From positions 1-64,000 of the forward strand of contig JAFRTG010000029.1 of assembly GCA_017427265.1 (NCBI GenBank): a stretch of 64,000 nt of DNA. Direction: 5' to 3'. Shown here piece by piece: positions 33,536 to 42,861 of the stretch. The notes under the pieces are model-generated. The model worked only from the letters and a program-made list of their open reading frames with translations. It did no database searches and was not told where the DNA came from. This DNA comes from Oscillospiraceae bacterium. Lineage in GTDB: Bacteria > Bacillota > Clostridia > Oscillospirales > Ruminococcaceae. The translations under genes were made by a program, and so were the position numbers. Every line of letters starts with the position of its first letter. The stretch's first letter is position 1.

Positions 33536-35077
33536 TTATAGTTGTTTGTCGGACTGGAGGATCGCGGCCATGATCTTTTCCTGCGTGGCCTCGGCTGCGT
33601 TCATTTCCGCAACCATTTTGCCCTCGTTCATGACATAAATGCGGTCACACATACCCAGCAGCTCCGGCATTTCGGATGAGATCATCACGACGGATTTTCC
33701 CTGTGCGACAAGGTCGTTCATGATGCAGTAGATCTCGTATTTTGCACCGACGTCGATGCCGCGGGTCGGCTCATCGAGAATCAGCACCTCCGGATCGGCA
33801 AACATCCATTTGGAGAGCAGCACCTTCTGCTGGTTGCCGCCGGACAGATTGCCGACGTTCTGCTGAACGGTCGGGGTTTTGACGCGAAGCCGTTCGCGGT
33901 AATCCTCTGCGACGGCATTTTCCTTGTCTACATCAATGATGCCCTTGCCGCAGACCTTTTCCAGACGCGCCATTGTGGTATTCTTCGCAATGGATTCCGT
34001 CAGGATCAGGCCGTTTCCTTTTCTGTCCTCGGTGACATAAGCGAGGCCGGCTTCGATCGCTTCACGCACGGTTTTCAGACTGCAATTCCGTCCGTCGATC
34101 TGCAGCGTGCCGCTGATATTTGTACCGTAGGAACGGCCGAAGATCGACATGGCAAGCTCGGTGCGTCCTGCGCCCTGCAGGCCTGAGAAGCCGACGATCT
34201 CGCCGCGGTGCACCTTGAACGAGACATTGTCCACGACCTTCTTTTCGGGATAAAGCGGATGATGTACGGTCCAGTTCCGGACCTCCATGCCGACACGGTC
34301 GCTGACACGGTGCTCACGGTTCGGATAGCGGTCGCTGAGCTCACGGCCGACCATGCCGCGGATGATGCGGTCCTCGTCGATATCGTGATTGGTGTTGTCG
34401 ATCGTTTCGATCGTTGTGCCGTCACGGATCACTGTGATTTTATCTGCAACATAGGAGATTTCATTCAGCTTGTGCGAGATGATGATCGAGGTCATGCCGG
34501 CGTTCTTTTTGAACGAAAGCAGGAGATCCAGAAGCATTCTGGAATCCTCTTCGTTCAGCGAGGAGGTCGGCTCGTCCAGAATCAGCAGCTTGACGTTTTT
34601 GCTCAGTGCCTTTGCAATTTCAACAAGCTGCTGCTTGCCGGTGCCGATATCCTTGATCAGCGTGGTCGGTTCTTCTTTCAGGCCGACCTGCTGCATATGC
34701 TCGCCGGCCTCGTGAAAGGTGCGTCCCCAGTCGATGCCGAGTTTGCCCTTCCGTTCGTTGCCGAGGAACATGTTCTCACCGATGGAAAGCTCCGGAATCA
34801 GCGCAAGCTCCTGATGAATGATGACAATGCCCTGTTCCTCGCTGTCATGCAGTGTATGGAACTGACAGACATGGCCGTTATAGACGATGTCACCGGTATA
34901 GCTCCCGTGGGGATAAATGCCGCTGAGGACATTCATCAGCGTGGATTTTCCTGCGCCGTTTTCTCCCACGAGTGCGTGGATTTCCCCGCGTTCCACCTGC
35001 AGGTTGACCTGATCCAGTGCTTTTACGCCGGGAAACTCCTTTGTGATGTTTTTCATTTCGAGAATGTAATCGCCCAA
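33536..35077 (-). CDS. mmsA: Sugar ABC transporter ATP-binding protein (MmsA/GguA-like)
   Basis: 513 residues with two ABC domains, as in MglA/XylG. The N-terminal half has Walker [10 protein letters not shown] and Walker [12 protein letters not shown]. In the C-terminal half the P-loop is degenerate ([10 protein letters not shown]), as usual in this family, with signature NLSGGNQQK and Walker [12 protein letters not shown]. The start codon is TTG at 35077 with GGAGGG upstream. A hairpin between the binding-protein gene and this one probably lowers its expression. Confidence 0.95.
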   Translation of the reverse strand: MGDYILEMKNITKEFPGVKALDQVNLQVERGEIHALVGENGAGKSTLMNVLSGIYPHGSYTGDIVYNGHVCQFHTLHDSEEQGIVIIHQELALIPELSIGENMFLGNERKGKLGIDWGRTFHEAGEHMQQVGLKEEPTTLIKDIGTGKQQLVEIAKALSKNVKLLILDEPTSSLNEEDSRMLLDLLLSFKKNAGMTSIIISHKLNEISYVADKITVIRDGTTIETIDNTNHDIDEDRIIRGMVGRELSDRYPNREHRVSDRVGMEVRNWTVHHPLYPEKKVVDNVSFKVHRGEIVGFSGLQGAGRTELAMSIFGRSYGTNISGTLQIDGRNCSLKTVREAIEAGLAYVTEDRKGNGLILTESIAKNTTMARLEKVCGKGIIDVDKENAVAEDYRERLRVKTPTVQQNVGNLSGGNQQKVLLSKWMFADPEVLILDEPTRGIDVGAKYEIYCIMNDLVAQGKSVVMISSEMPELLGMCDRIYVMNEGKMVAEMNAAEATQEKIMAAILQSDKQL

Positions 35078-35143
35078 AGTTTTCCCTCCTTTATCGAAAT
35101 GCTGTCACATACTGCCGCTGCAGCGTTCTGCCGCATCCGGCCA

Positions 35144-35172
35144 GAAAAAAGAGGACGGGCAGTGCCCGCCCT
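35144..35172 (-). terminator. Intra-operon terminator
   Basis: Minus strand hairpin GAGGGCGGGCACTGCCCGTCCTC followed by TTTTTT, between the binding-protein and ATPase genes. Partial termination would give an excess of binding protein. Confidence 0.8.
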
Positions 35173-35194
35173 CTCATCAATTTGGGTCAGAATA

Positions 35195-36352
35195 TCAGGT
35201 TGTGGAAGCAGTCGATTCGAGGTACTTGTGGTCAGCATCCCACTGATACAGGCCGGTATCGACCAGTTCCTGCAGATTGTCCTTGGTGATGATGGTCGGG
35301 TCAAGCAGGTAGGAAGGAACATCCTTCACATTGTTGTTATAGGAATTCGTATCGAATACAGCCTTCGACGGGAATCTGTCGGTAAGGCCTGCATCCGGTG
35401 TTTCGCCGTTGAGGATCGCCTTTGCGAGCTCAAGCGTGGAGATTGCCAGATTGTTGACGTTCTTGTAAACGGTCATGGTCTGAATGCCGTTGACGATGTT
35501 GCGCAGGTTTGCAATGTCGCCGTCCTGACCGGTCACGATCGGGGTGTTCTTGCCGTTGTAGTCGGAGGTGATGGCCTGTGCGACGCCGAGTGCGGTGGAG
35601 TCATTGGAGCAGAGTGCAACATCCAACTGCTCGCCCTTTGCATAGTAGGAAGCGAGGGTGTTCTGCATGTTCTCCAGTGCGGTGTCGGTGGACCAGCTCG
35701 GCGTTGCGACCTGCTCGAAGGTCTTTTTGCCGGACGGAATGACCAGTTTGCCGTCGTCGATGTACTTCTTCAGTGCGTCATATGCGCCGTTGAAGAAGAA
35801 TGTTGCGTTGTTGTCGGCCGGGTCACCTGCGGTGAACTCAATGTTGAACGGACCCTTCTGATTGTCCAGATCCAGCTGATCGCGGACGAATTCGCCCTGC
35901 AGCTTGCCGACGGTGTAGTTATCGAATGAGACATAGTAGGAGACAGCATCCGTGCCCATGATCAGACGGTCATATGCAATAACCGGAATGTTGGCGCTCT
36001 TTGCATCTCCCAGTGTCTGGGTAAGTGCTTCACCGTCGATTGCAGCAACAAGCAGAATATCGACCTTGTCAGCGATCATGCTCTGAATATCATTGTTCTG
36101 CTGGTCGTTGTTGTTGTCGGAATACTTGAGCTCAACCTTGTAACCGGCACCCTCAAACAGCTTCTTCAGGTACTCGCCGTCACGGTTCCATCTCTCAAGA
36201 GCCTTGGTCGGCATTGCGATACCGACTGTTTTGGAGCCGCTGCTGGCAGCCGGTGTGTCGCCGCCGTTATTGGCCGGTGAGTTTGTGTTGGCACATGCCG
36301 TAAAGGATGCACCAATCGCAAGTGCGATAGCTGCTACAAGAATCTTTTTCAT
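35195..36352 (-). CDS. chvE: Monosaccharide-binding lipoprotein (ChvE-like)
   Basis: 385 residues. Lipoprotein signal MKKILVAAIALAIGAS with lipobox FTAC. The mature part is a periplasmic-binding-protein type I fold with KTVGIAMPTKALERWNRDG and GQDGDIANLRNIVNG, typical of the ChvE/multiple-monosaccharide group. Expected to sit outside the membrane and deliver aldoses to MmsAB. ATG 36352 has AGGAGG 10 bases upstream; ATG 36373 would place that site inside the coding region. Consensus promoter at 36431-36459. Confidence 0.94.
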   Translation of the reverse strand: MKKILVAAIALAIGASFTACANTNSPANNGGDTPAASSGSKTVGIAMPTKALERWNRDGEYLKKLFEGAGYKVELKYSDNNNDQQNNDIQSMIADKVDILLVAAIDGEALTQTLGDAKSANIPVIAYDRLIMGTDAVSYYVSFDNYTVGKLQGEFVRDQLDLDNQKGPFNIEFTAGDPADNNATFFFNGAYDALKKYIDDGKLVIPSGKKTFEQVATPSWSTDTALENMQNTLASYYAKGEQLDVALCSNDSTALGVAQAITSDYNGKNTPIVTGQDGDIANLRNIVNGIQTMTVYKNVNNLAISTLELAKAILNGETPDAGLTDRFPSKAVFDTNSYNNNVKDVPSYLLDPTIITKDNLQELVDTGLYQWDADHKYLESTASTT

Positions 36353-36430
36353 GAGTTTGAATCCTCCTAACATAATTAGTTTCCGAATTGGGAAAGGAGC
36401 GGAAGCTGATATGCCGCCTCTCTGATTTGT

Positions 36431-36459
36431 ATTTTACTCTTTCCGGATTCCTATGTCAA
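36431..36459 (-). promoter_or_regulatory. Sigma-A promoter of the sugar ABC operon
   Basis: Minus strand: TTGACA (36459-36454), 17-base spacer, TAAAAT (36436-36431). Confidence 0.8.
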
Positions 36460-36650
36460 TACGTTTGGTTGAAATCAAAATATTTTTGGCGTTTTGTATA
36501 ATAACGGACGTCCGAATCTGTACAAAAAGACGAGAACTTTTCGGTACAAGTTGATAATAATTCAGCAAGTTGTATTGTGTTCTGTTAACAAAAATGCTCT
36601 TTTCGGAACGGCTTCTGCATGCATGTCGCTGCATGAAGGGCGAATAGGAC
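36460..36650. other. AT-rich intergenic stretch
   Basis: Separates the sugar transporter promoter from the copA terminator. I see no gene or clear motif. Confidence 0.4.
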
Positions 36651-36690
36651 AAAAAATCCCCCCGCAGCTTCAAAATCAACTGCGGGGGAA
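36651..36690 (-). terminator. Terminator of the copper operon
   Basis: Minus strand: CCCCCGCAG (36688-36680) pairs with CTGCGGGGG (36667-36659), followed by a T-run. Confidence 0.9.
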
Positions 36691-36703
36691 CGGTGTTTCC
36701 GGT

Positions 36704-39220
36704 TCAGCGAATGCCGGTCAGTTCATAACCTGCATCCGCAATTACGGTGCGGAATGCGGCCTCGTCAACAGGAGATGCGGTCTCCACGACAGCAGAAGCT
36801 GTCTCATGGCTGACGGAGATGACCGTAACACCTTCCATATTTTCGAGTGCCTTGCGTACATGTGCTTCACAGTGCGGGCACATCATGCCCTTGATTTCCA
36901 GTGTTTTGCTCATTGTTTTTTCGGCTCCTTTCGGCGGTTGATTCTGAGAAACAGGCGCGGCGTAGGCTTCTGCCTGTTCTGTACGGAAAAAGTTCAGGCG
37001 CAGTGCATTGGATACGACGCAGAAGCTGGAAAGGCTCATGGCCGCTGCACCGAACATCGGGCTGAGCGTCAGGCCGAGCGGCACCAGTACGCCTGCAGCC
37101 AGCGGAATCCCGATGATATTATAGATAAAAGCCCAGAAAAGATTTTCGTGAATGTTTTTCAGTGTTTTGCGGCTCAGGCGGATTGCGTTGAGCGCATCGG
37201 TCAGGCTGTTCTGCATCAGAACGACATCTGCCGCATCGACGGCGACATCTGTTCCGCAGCCGATTGCCATGCCGATATCTGCGCATGTCAGCGCCGGCGC
37301 ATCATTGATGCCGTCACCGACCATGCAGACCTTTCCTTTTTCCGTGAGTTCCCGGATGACCTGCGCCTTGCCGTCCGGCAGAACATTTGCGATGACGCGG
37401 TCCACGCCGGCCTCTCTGCCGACGGCGGCTGCGGTGCGTTCGTTGTCGCCGGTCAGCAGAACAACCTCCGTGCCGAGCGCCTTCAGCTTCTGAATGGCGG
37501 CGGCGCTGTCCGGCTTGATGATATCTGCAACCGCAATGATGCCGGTCAGCCTGCCGTCCCGCAGGAAGAACAGCGGCGTCTTGCCGGCTTCGGCGAATTC
37601 TGCGGCAGCCTTCCGCATTGCTTCCGGAATGGCAGTGTGCTCTGCGGCGGCGGCTTCCTTGCAGGCGAGCAGCGGGACGCCGTCGGCCTCTGCGGAGACA
37701 CCGCTTCCGACCAGTGCCTGGAACGCTGTAACAGGCGGCGGCTGGATTCCCTGTTCTGCGGCAGCCTCTGTGACGGCACGGGCGAGCGGATGCTCACTGT
37801 GCTGCTCCAGTGCGGCGGCATCGGTCAGCAGCTGATGCGCTGTGATGCCCGCTGCGGGCAGGATATCTGTTACCTTCGGCTTACCCATAGTGACAGTGCC
37901 GGTCTTATCCAGTGCGACAATCCGGATTCTTCCGGTTTCCTCAAGCGCGGCAGCAGTTTTATAGAGAATACCGTTCTTCGCGCCGACACCGCTGCCGACC
38001 ATAATCGCAACCGGTGTTGCAAGACCGAGTGCGCACGGACAGCTGATAACCAGCACGGATACGGCTCTTGCAAGTGCGAAGCTGAACGGCTTTCCGAGCA
38101 GCAGCCAGCATGCCAGCGTAATCAGCGCGACGGAAATGACTGCCGGTACGAAAATGCCGGAGACCTTATCCGCAATTTTGGCAATCGGTGCTTTGGTCGC
38201 GGCGGCATCCCCGACCATGCGGATAATGCCGGAAAGTGCAGTGTCCTCGCCGGTGCGCGTGGCCTCACAGACCAGATAGCCGGACTGATTCAGCGTGCCT
38301 GCGGAGACTGTGTCGCCGGGTGCCTTGTCTGCCGGGATGCTTTCACCGGTCAGGGCGGATTCATTGACTGCGCCGGTTCCGCTCCGGACGATGCCGTCAG
38401 CAGGAATCTGCGCGCCGGGATGCAGCACAAACTGCGTGCCGGGATGCACCTCGGAAACCGGAACCTCGCGTTCCGTGCCGTTTTCGAGGATGACAGCCGT
38501 CTGCGGTGCAAGCTGCATCAGGCTTTTCAGTGCATCGGTTGTTTTGCCCTTGGCGCGGGCTTCGAGCGTTTTGCCGACCGTAATCAGCGCCAGAATCATC
38601 GCTGCGGATTCAAAATAAAACTGTCCGGCATAGCTTGCAGCCGCAGCAGCATCTCCGCGCATCTGGACATCGGTGACAGCAAACAGCATACAGACGCTCC
38701 ACAGGAACGACGCTGACGAGCCGAGTGCGACAAGCGAATCCATATTCGGGGCACGGCGGAACAGCGCCCCGAATCCGCTGATGAAAAAGCGCTGATTGAT
38801 TCCCATGACGATGACCGTCAGCAGCAGCTCTGCAAGACCCAGTGCGGCGGGATTCTCCGCGAGCCGTGCGGGATAGGGGAGAAACGGGAGCATATGTCCC
38901 ATGGAAAAATACATGAGGACAAGCAGAAAGCCGAGGGACGTCAGCAGCCGACGGAGCAGCCGTTTGGTTTCCGTATCCGGATTTGCTTCGGCAGATTCCT
39001 TTTTCGCGGAGCCGCCGGCTGTTTTCAGCGCTGCGCCGTAGCCTGCGGATGTGACCGCACGGATGACCGCCTCCGGATCCGCACTGCCTTCAACGCCCAT
39101 GGAGTTGGTCAGCAGGCTGACGGAGCAGCTGTCAACGCCTTCAACGGCGCTGACAGCTTTTTCGACTCTTGCGCTGCATGCAGCGCAGCTCATGCCTGTG
39201 ACATTATATTGCGTAATCAA
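36704..39220 (-). CDS. copA: Copper-exporting P1B-type ATPase with C-terminal CopZ-like domain
   Basis: 838 residues. N-terminal heavy-metal domain GMSCAACSARV (C12, C15), then eight membrane segments, the ion-site CPC in ISCPCALGLATP (about 390), phosphorylation motif DKTGTVT (about 437), and GDGINDAPAL in the nucleotide domain. After the last membrane segments comes a second metal-binding domain at 770-838 (GMMCPHCEAHV), an unusual place. The start codon is TTG with CGGAG upstream. It pumps Cu(I) out of the cytosol. Last gene of the csoR-lipoprotein-copA operon. Confidence 0.95.
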   Translation of the reverse strand: MITQYNVTGMSCAACSARVEKAVSAVEGVDSCSVSLLTNSMGVEGSADPEAVIRAVTSAGYGAALKTAGGSAKKESAEANPDTETKRLLRRLLTSLGFLLVLMYFSMGHMLPFLPYPARLAENPAALGLAELLLTVIVMGINQRFFISGFGALFRRAPNMDSLVALGSSASFLWSVCMLFAVTDVQMRGDAAAAASYAGQFYFESAAMILALITVGKTLEARAKGKTTDALKSLMQLAPQTAVILENGTEREVPVSEVHPGTQFVLHPGAQIPADGIVRSGTGAVNESALTGESIPADKAPGDTVSAGTLNQSGYLVCEATRTGEDTALSGIIRMVGDAAATKAPIAKIADKVSGIFVPAVISVALITLACWLLLGKPFSFALARAVSVLVISCPCALGLATPVAIMVGSGVGAKNGILYKTAAALEETGRIRIVALDKTGTVTMGKPKVTDILPAAGITAHQLLTDAAALEQHSEHPLARAVTEAAAEQGIQPPPVTAFQALVGSGVSAEADGVPLLACKEAAAAEHTAIPEAMRKAAAEFAEAGKTPLFFLRDGRLTGIIAVADIIKPDSAAAIQKLKALGTEVVLLTGDNERTAAAVGREAGVDRVIANVLPDGKAQVIRELTEKGKVCMVGDGINDAPALTCADIGMAIGCGTDVAVDAADVVLMQNSLTDALNAIRLSRKTLKNIHENLFWAFIYNIIGIPLAAGVLVPLGLTLSPMFGAAAMSLSSFCVVSNALRLNFFRTEQAEAYAAPVSQNQPPKGAEKTMSKTLEIKGMMCPHCEAHVRKALENMEGVTVISVSHETASAVVETASPVDEAAFRTVIADAGYELTGIR

Positions 39221-39246
39221 GGCATCATCTCCGTTCTGTGATCGGA

Positions 39247-40017
39247 TTATTCAGCTTCCTCAGTTGCAGGAGCTTTTGAAGAATCTGCATCCTCCGCATT
39301 GTCTGCATCCGATTCAAACGGCTCGAAATCGTCATCCATCTGGGAGAATGCATTGTACATGCTCATGGTGAGATTCACAGCCATATCGCATTTCCATTCG
39401 CCGTTGATATGCAGAACGGCAAGCGGCAGATCCAGATCAAAGCCGGCGTCTGCCTCCGCGCCGGAATCATCGGCAGCGGAAGAGCCCTTTGTTTTCATAT
39501 TGATGATATACACGCCGTCCACATGGAAATTCTTTGCAAGCTCGGTGTTAGAGGACTTGTCCATTTCCTCGAAAAACTTGTTGAATTCTTCAGCCTGCTC
39601 ATTGCGGCATTCCGGCTCGCTGATTTCAAACGAGTTGCTCTGTCCGGCAATCGGAACCGCTTGTGCCGTGTTGTCCTTCAGATACTGCAGAATCTCTTCC
39701 TCCGTGCCGATTTTCTCGTTTTCGAGATAATAGAGCAGATCGGCATCGTAAATCTTTGCGAGAGCTTCATAGTCCTGTTCGTCATTGGCCTTGAAGAAGG
39801 CGTCTGCGATTTTTTTGATCTCGGCCAGCTCCGGATCGGCTGCTTCGGAATCCTGTTCCGGAGAATCGGCAGCAGATGCTTCATTTTCTGCCGCTTCGGA
39901 TTCTGCCGTGACGGATTCGGGGGCGGCTTCCGGCTCCGATTTGGACGTGCCGCATCCGCAGAGGGATACAGTCATCGTCAGAGCAAGAAGGCCTGCGATC
40001 AGTTTGCGCTTGTTCAT
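39247..40017 (-). CDS. Acidic lipoprotein in the copper operon
   Basis: 256 residues. Signal MNKRKLIAGLLALTMTV with lipobox SLCGC, then an acidic low-complexity linker (about 25-60). A globular part follows (DAFFKANDEQDYEALAKIYDADLLYYL) that looks NTF2-like, and an acidic tail. No Met- or His-rich copper motif is seen. It starts 56 bases after csoR and ends 26 bases before copA, so a role at the cell surface in copper handling is possible but unproven. Confidence 0.75.
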   Translation of the reverse strand: MNKRKLIAGLLALTMTVSLCGCGTSKSEPEAAPESVTAESEAAENEASAADSPEQDSEAADPELAEIKKIADAFFKANDEQDYEALAKIYDADLLYYLENEKIGTEEEILQYLKDNTAQAVPIAGQSNSFEISEPECRNEQAEEFNKFFEEMDKSSNTELAKNFHVDGVYIINMKTKGSSAADDSGAEADAGFDLDLPLAVLHINGEWKCDMAVNLTMSMYNAFSQMDDDFEPFESDADNAEDADSSKAPATEEAE

Positions 40018-40073
40018 GGTTTTTATCCTTTCGTATCGGGAAAAATTTTGCTGATGTATCTGTGCTTCTGCAT

Positions 40074-40373
40074 TTATTTCATCAGCTTCTGAATCAGTGC
40101 GGAGAGCTCCTCGGCTGCCGCGTCTGTACCGCTGCGGATATCGCGGACAACATATGTCCGGATATGTCTGGCGATCAGATCCCTGTTGAATGCCTTGAGT
40201 GCCGCGCTGACTGCCGCGGTCTGCGTGAGAATATCCGTGCAGCCTGCATCACTTTCCAGCATGTGCTCCAGACCGCGCACCTGTCCCTCGATGCGCTTGA
40301 GGCGGTTAATCAGTTTTTTGCGTTCTGCATCCGGGCATTCTGAATATTTGTCATTGTTCTGTTGATCCGACAT
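40074..40373 (-). CDS. csoR: CsoR-family metal-sensing repressor
   Basis: 99 residues, all-helical family of Cu(I)/Ni(II)/persulfide sensors. The DNA-contact segment LINRLKRIEGQVRGLEHML is clear. The ligand positions read C45, H70 and Y74, where B. subtilis CsoR has C45, H70 and C74, so one copper ligand is replaced. First gene of the copper operon, with a perfect palindrome around its promoter. ATG 40373 has AAGGAG upstream. Confidence 0.88.
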   Translation of the reverse strand: MSDQQNNDKYSECPDAERKKLINRLKRIEGQVRGLEHMLESDAGCTDILTQTAAVSAALKAFNRDLIARHIRTYVVRDIRSGTDAAAEELSALIQKLMK

Positions 40374-40431
40374 TGCAGCCTGCTCCTTTTCACTGTTTCG
40401 GCGCGGGGGCAGTGACCCGGTACAGCAGTGA

Positions 40432-40477
40432 ACCCCCGTCCGGTCTTTATTATATACCGGACGGGGGTATTTGTCAA
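40432..40477 (-). promoter_or_regulatory. Promoter and palindromic operator of the copper operon
   Basis: Minus strand TTGACA (40477-40472), 17-base spacer, TATAAT (40454-40449). A perfect 13-base inverted repeat, ACCCCCGTCCGGT (40432-40444) and its complement (40456-40468), encloses the -10 box in an 11-base spacer. The G/C-tract arms fit CsoR-type operators. Confidence 0.85.
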
Positions 40478-40498
40478 GTAGCGCGGAACAGGGCGCAG

Positions 40499-41152
40499 TC
40501 AGATGCCGGCGTGCTCCCATTTGTCGGTGACGCCGCGATAGCACTCGCCCTTCCTGCTGACAAAGGGGCGGATCCCTGCGCGGAAGATGACCTGATGCTT
40601 CAGATACTGCAGCGGATACGTCCGCTTTCTGTATATGTCGGCCGCGAGCCTGTCCGCAGCGGCAACGGCGCCTGCGCCGTCATACTGCAAACTGTTGAAC
40701 GGTGCGTTGATGACGAGCCGGCCGCTGATATACGCGCCGGAATACGAGAATAATCTGCCGAGAACTGCCGATGCATCGCGTCTGCCGTAATTCTCGCCGG
40801 TGACAACGCTGACGGCGTATTTTCCGTGCAGAAGCTGCTCGATCACAAAATGGCCTCTGTCAATGAACTGCTTGAGCAGTCCCGAAACATTGGAAACATA
40901 GGTCGGCGTTCCGATGACAATGCCGTCTGCCGCAGCAATTTCGCGGGAGAGCGCCTCTGCATCGTCCTGATAGATGCAGCTTCCTGTCTGATAGCATGTG
41001 CAGCATCCGCGGCACGGCTTGATTTCCAGCTTTGCCAGATCAATGAACCGGACCTCTGCGCCGTTCTGTTCCAGCCGGGCGGCGATTCTGTGCAGCACGG
41101 CGGCGGTCAGGCCGTTTGTCCGCGGGCTGCCGTTGATGACGATGATTTGCAT
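40499..41152 (-). CDS. NADPH-dependent FMN reductase / flavodoxin-like protein
   Basis: 217 residues. The flavin phosphate-binding start is MQIIVINGSPRTNGLT. A cysteine-rich segment CRGCCTCYQTGSC is followed by GTPTYVSNVSGLLKQFIDR, the flavin-ring loop of this iron-sulfur-flavoprotein-like group. ATG 41152 is chosen because GAGGTG lies 7 bases upstream. It follows the CPBP protease by 22 bases and is probably the last gene of that operon. Electron partner unknown. Confidence 0.85.
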   Translation of the reverse strand: MQIIVINGSPRTNGLTAAVLHRIAARLEQNGAEVRFIDLAKLEIKPCRGCCTCYQTGSCIYQDDAEALSREIAAADGIVIGTPTYVSNVSGLLKQFIDRGHFVIEQLLHGKYAVSVVTGENYGRRDASAVLGRLFSYSGAYISGRLVINAPFNSLQYDGAGAVAAADRLAADIYRKRTYPLQYLKHQVIFRAGIRPFVSRKGECYRGVTDKWEHAGI

Positions 41153-41174
41153 ATATTTCACCTCACCGGTTGTA

Positions 41175-42074
41175 TCAGGATTCTGCCGGAACATGCGCCG
41201 CGGATGCAGTTGCGGTCTTTTTCCGTTCGCGGATCATGAACACCGTGCAGACCGCAGCGCAGACCGCAAACGGGATCATGCAGACGAGCTGCTGCGGGAT
41301 GGTCGGTTCAAACGCTTCCGGATCGCCTACGCCGCTGATCAGCCATGTGTTGAGATATGTTACACCGGTGTTGTTGCAGGCGTGCATAATCGCTGCCGGA
41401 AAGACGGAACCGGTCTTTTTTGTCAGCCACATCAGGAATGCGCCCTCTGCAATGCAGAAAATGCACATGCAGATGATGCCGAGATAGGGATAGCCGGGAT
41501 AATCCGTGCCGAAATTGTGTCCCTCGATTGTCAGCGGTGCGTGCCAGACGCCCCAGATGATGCCGCCGACGATGACTGTTCCGGTTGTGCCGAGCAGCGG
41601 CTCCATTTTCTGGTTCATGTAGGCGCGCCAGCCGAATTCCTCACCGAATGTGTTCCATGCAAAGAGCGGCCCGATAGCAAGCACAATCAGCCCTGTGCTG
41701 ATGATATGGGCAGCGCTCTGCCGTCCGGCGATCTCGCTGAAATCCCAGTGCCCGTAGACGGTCGTCATGGTCACGGCCATCAGGATGCCCTGCACCAGCG
41801 GGATGAGCGCCGCCAGCGCGTAGTATTTGAAATGCCCCTTGAATCTGAGGTGGAACAGGCTGTTCTGCATCCCCTCCTTTGTGATTTTGCGCGTCAGGAG
41901 ATTGGCGAGCGCCGGCGCATAGACGAGCGGCAGGCCAAAGACTGCAAACGGACCTGCAAACCAGTTTTCATAGCCGATTGTTTTGTTCAGGATAATCGCC
42001 GGAATCCATGCAATCGCAAATGCAAAGAACAGGAACAGCAGCAGGCGCTTCATTTCGAGCTTTTTATTTGTCAT
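41175..42074 (-). CDS. CPBP-family intramembrane metalloprotease
   Basis: 299 residues, about eight membrane segments. The catalytic motifs EEFGWR and WHAP (family pattern EExxxR and HxxxB) are present, plus a late HACNN segment. The relatives include Abi/bacteriocin self-immunity proteins and CAAX prenyl proteases. It overlaps the preceding ABC permease gene by 11 bases, hinting at a shared task with that exporter. Confidence 0.88.
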   Translation of the reverse strand: MTNKKLEMKRLLLFLFFAFAIAWIPAIILNKTIGYENWFAGPFAVFGLPLVYAPALANLLTRKITKEGMQNSLFHLRFKGHFKYYALAALIPLVQGILMAVTMTTVYGHWDFSEIAGRQSAAHIISTGLIVLAIGPLFAWNTFGEEFGWRAYMNQKMEPLLGTTGTVIVGGIIWGVWHAPLTIEGHNFGTDYPGYPYLGIICMCIFCIAEGAFLMWLTKKTGSVFPAAIMHACNNTGVTYLNTWLISGVGDPEAFEPTIPQQLVCMIPFAVCAAVCTVFMIRERKKTATASAAHVPAES

Positions 42075-42861
42075 ACTGCTCCACTCCTTTCATGTAGAGT
42101 TTGCAGGAGATGCGGTAAGAGATGTTATAGCCGATGATTGTCAGCCAGAGGAAGCCCGCAAGGATACAGTAGGAAACTTCCTGTGCCTTGCCGCTGATAA
42201 AATTCTGATACCAGTCGTAAACGGATACAAAAATCTCCGCATCCTTGCCGGGAAGCGGCCCGAACAGCAGGTAAACAAGGAACGCAATGAACCCGAAGCC
42301 GAATATGGCGACCTTGACCTTTTCACCGCGCTTCCGGCCGAAGCGGATGATAAACGGAATGTCGAACATCCGGAGAAAGAGCTGGATAAACAGCACGATC
42401 GCATAAACATCCGTATAGGATACGAGATCCTCGCGTGCGGTGCCGAGAATCAGGTGTTCGAGAAGCAGAAGAATCATATCCGTGATGTTCACGGAAAACA
42501 GGACAATGACGCTCACGAGAAACACGATCAGATATTTTGCGTAGACCGCGCCGCGGATTCCCTTCGGATGCGATGCGGTGAAATAGCCCCACTTTTTTGT
42601 TTCATCCTGTGTGAAGATTGTCAGTGAGACGAGACCGCCGACAAAGAACGGTCCGAATACAGTGTAGAATTGCAGCATGGAAAACGGCAGGTCGTTCTTT
42701 CCGGCCAGCTCTGCATAGAGATCAGCAAAGTTTGCGTTTCCTGCGATGCTCTGAACCGCTGAAAACGCCAGCATCAGCAGCAGAAAACCCGGTGCGGCAA
42801 GTGCCGCCGCCCACAGATTTATGCGGTTCTGACGCAGTTCTTTATAGACGAGTCCTGTCAT
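42064..42861 (-). CDS. ABC transporter permease
   Basis: 265 residues, six predicted membrane segments, ABC-2 type architecture without a recognisable substrate signature. It overlaps the upstream permease by 4 bases and the CPBP gene by 11 bases. With the other permease and the ATPase it should form an exporter. Confidence 0.8.
   Translation of the reverse strand: MTGLVYKELRQNRINLWAAALAAPGFLLLMLAFSAVQSIAGNANFADLYAELAGKNDLPFSMLQFYTVFGPFFVGGLVSLTIFTQDETKKWGYFTASHPKGIRGAVYAKYLIVFLVSVIVLFSVNITDMILLLLEHLILGTAREDLVSYTDVYAIVLFIQLFLRMFDIPFIIRFGRKRGEKVKVAIFGFGFIAFLVYLLFGPLPGKDAEIFVSVYDWYQNFISGKAQEVSYCILAGFLWLTIIGYNISYRISCKLYMKGVEQYDK

Noticed and set aside
36494..38716. A 740-codon + strand frame over copA
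   Set aside because: copA motifs (CPC, DKTG, GDGINDAP) are on the minus strand; the + frame is Cys/Arg-rich noise.
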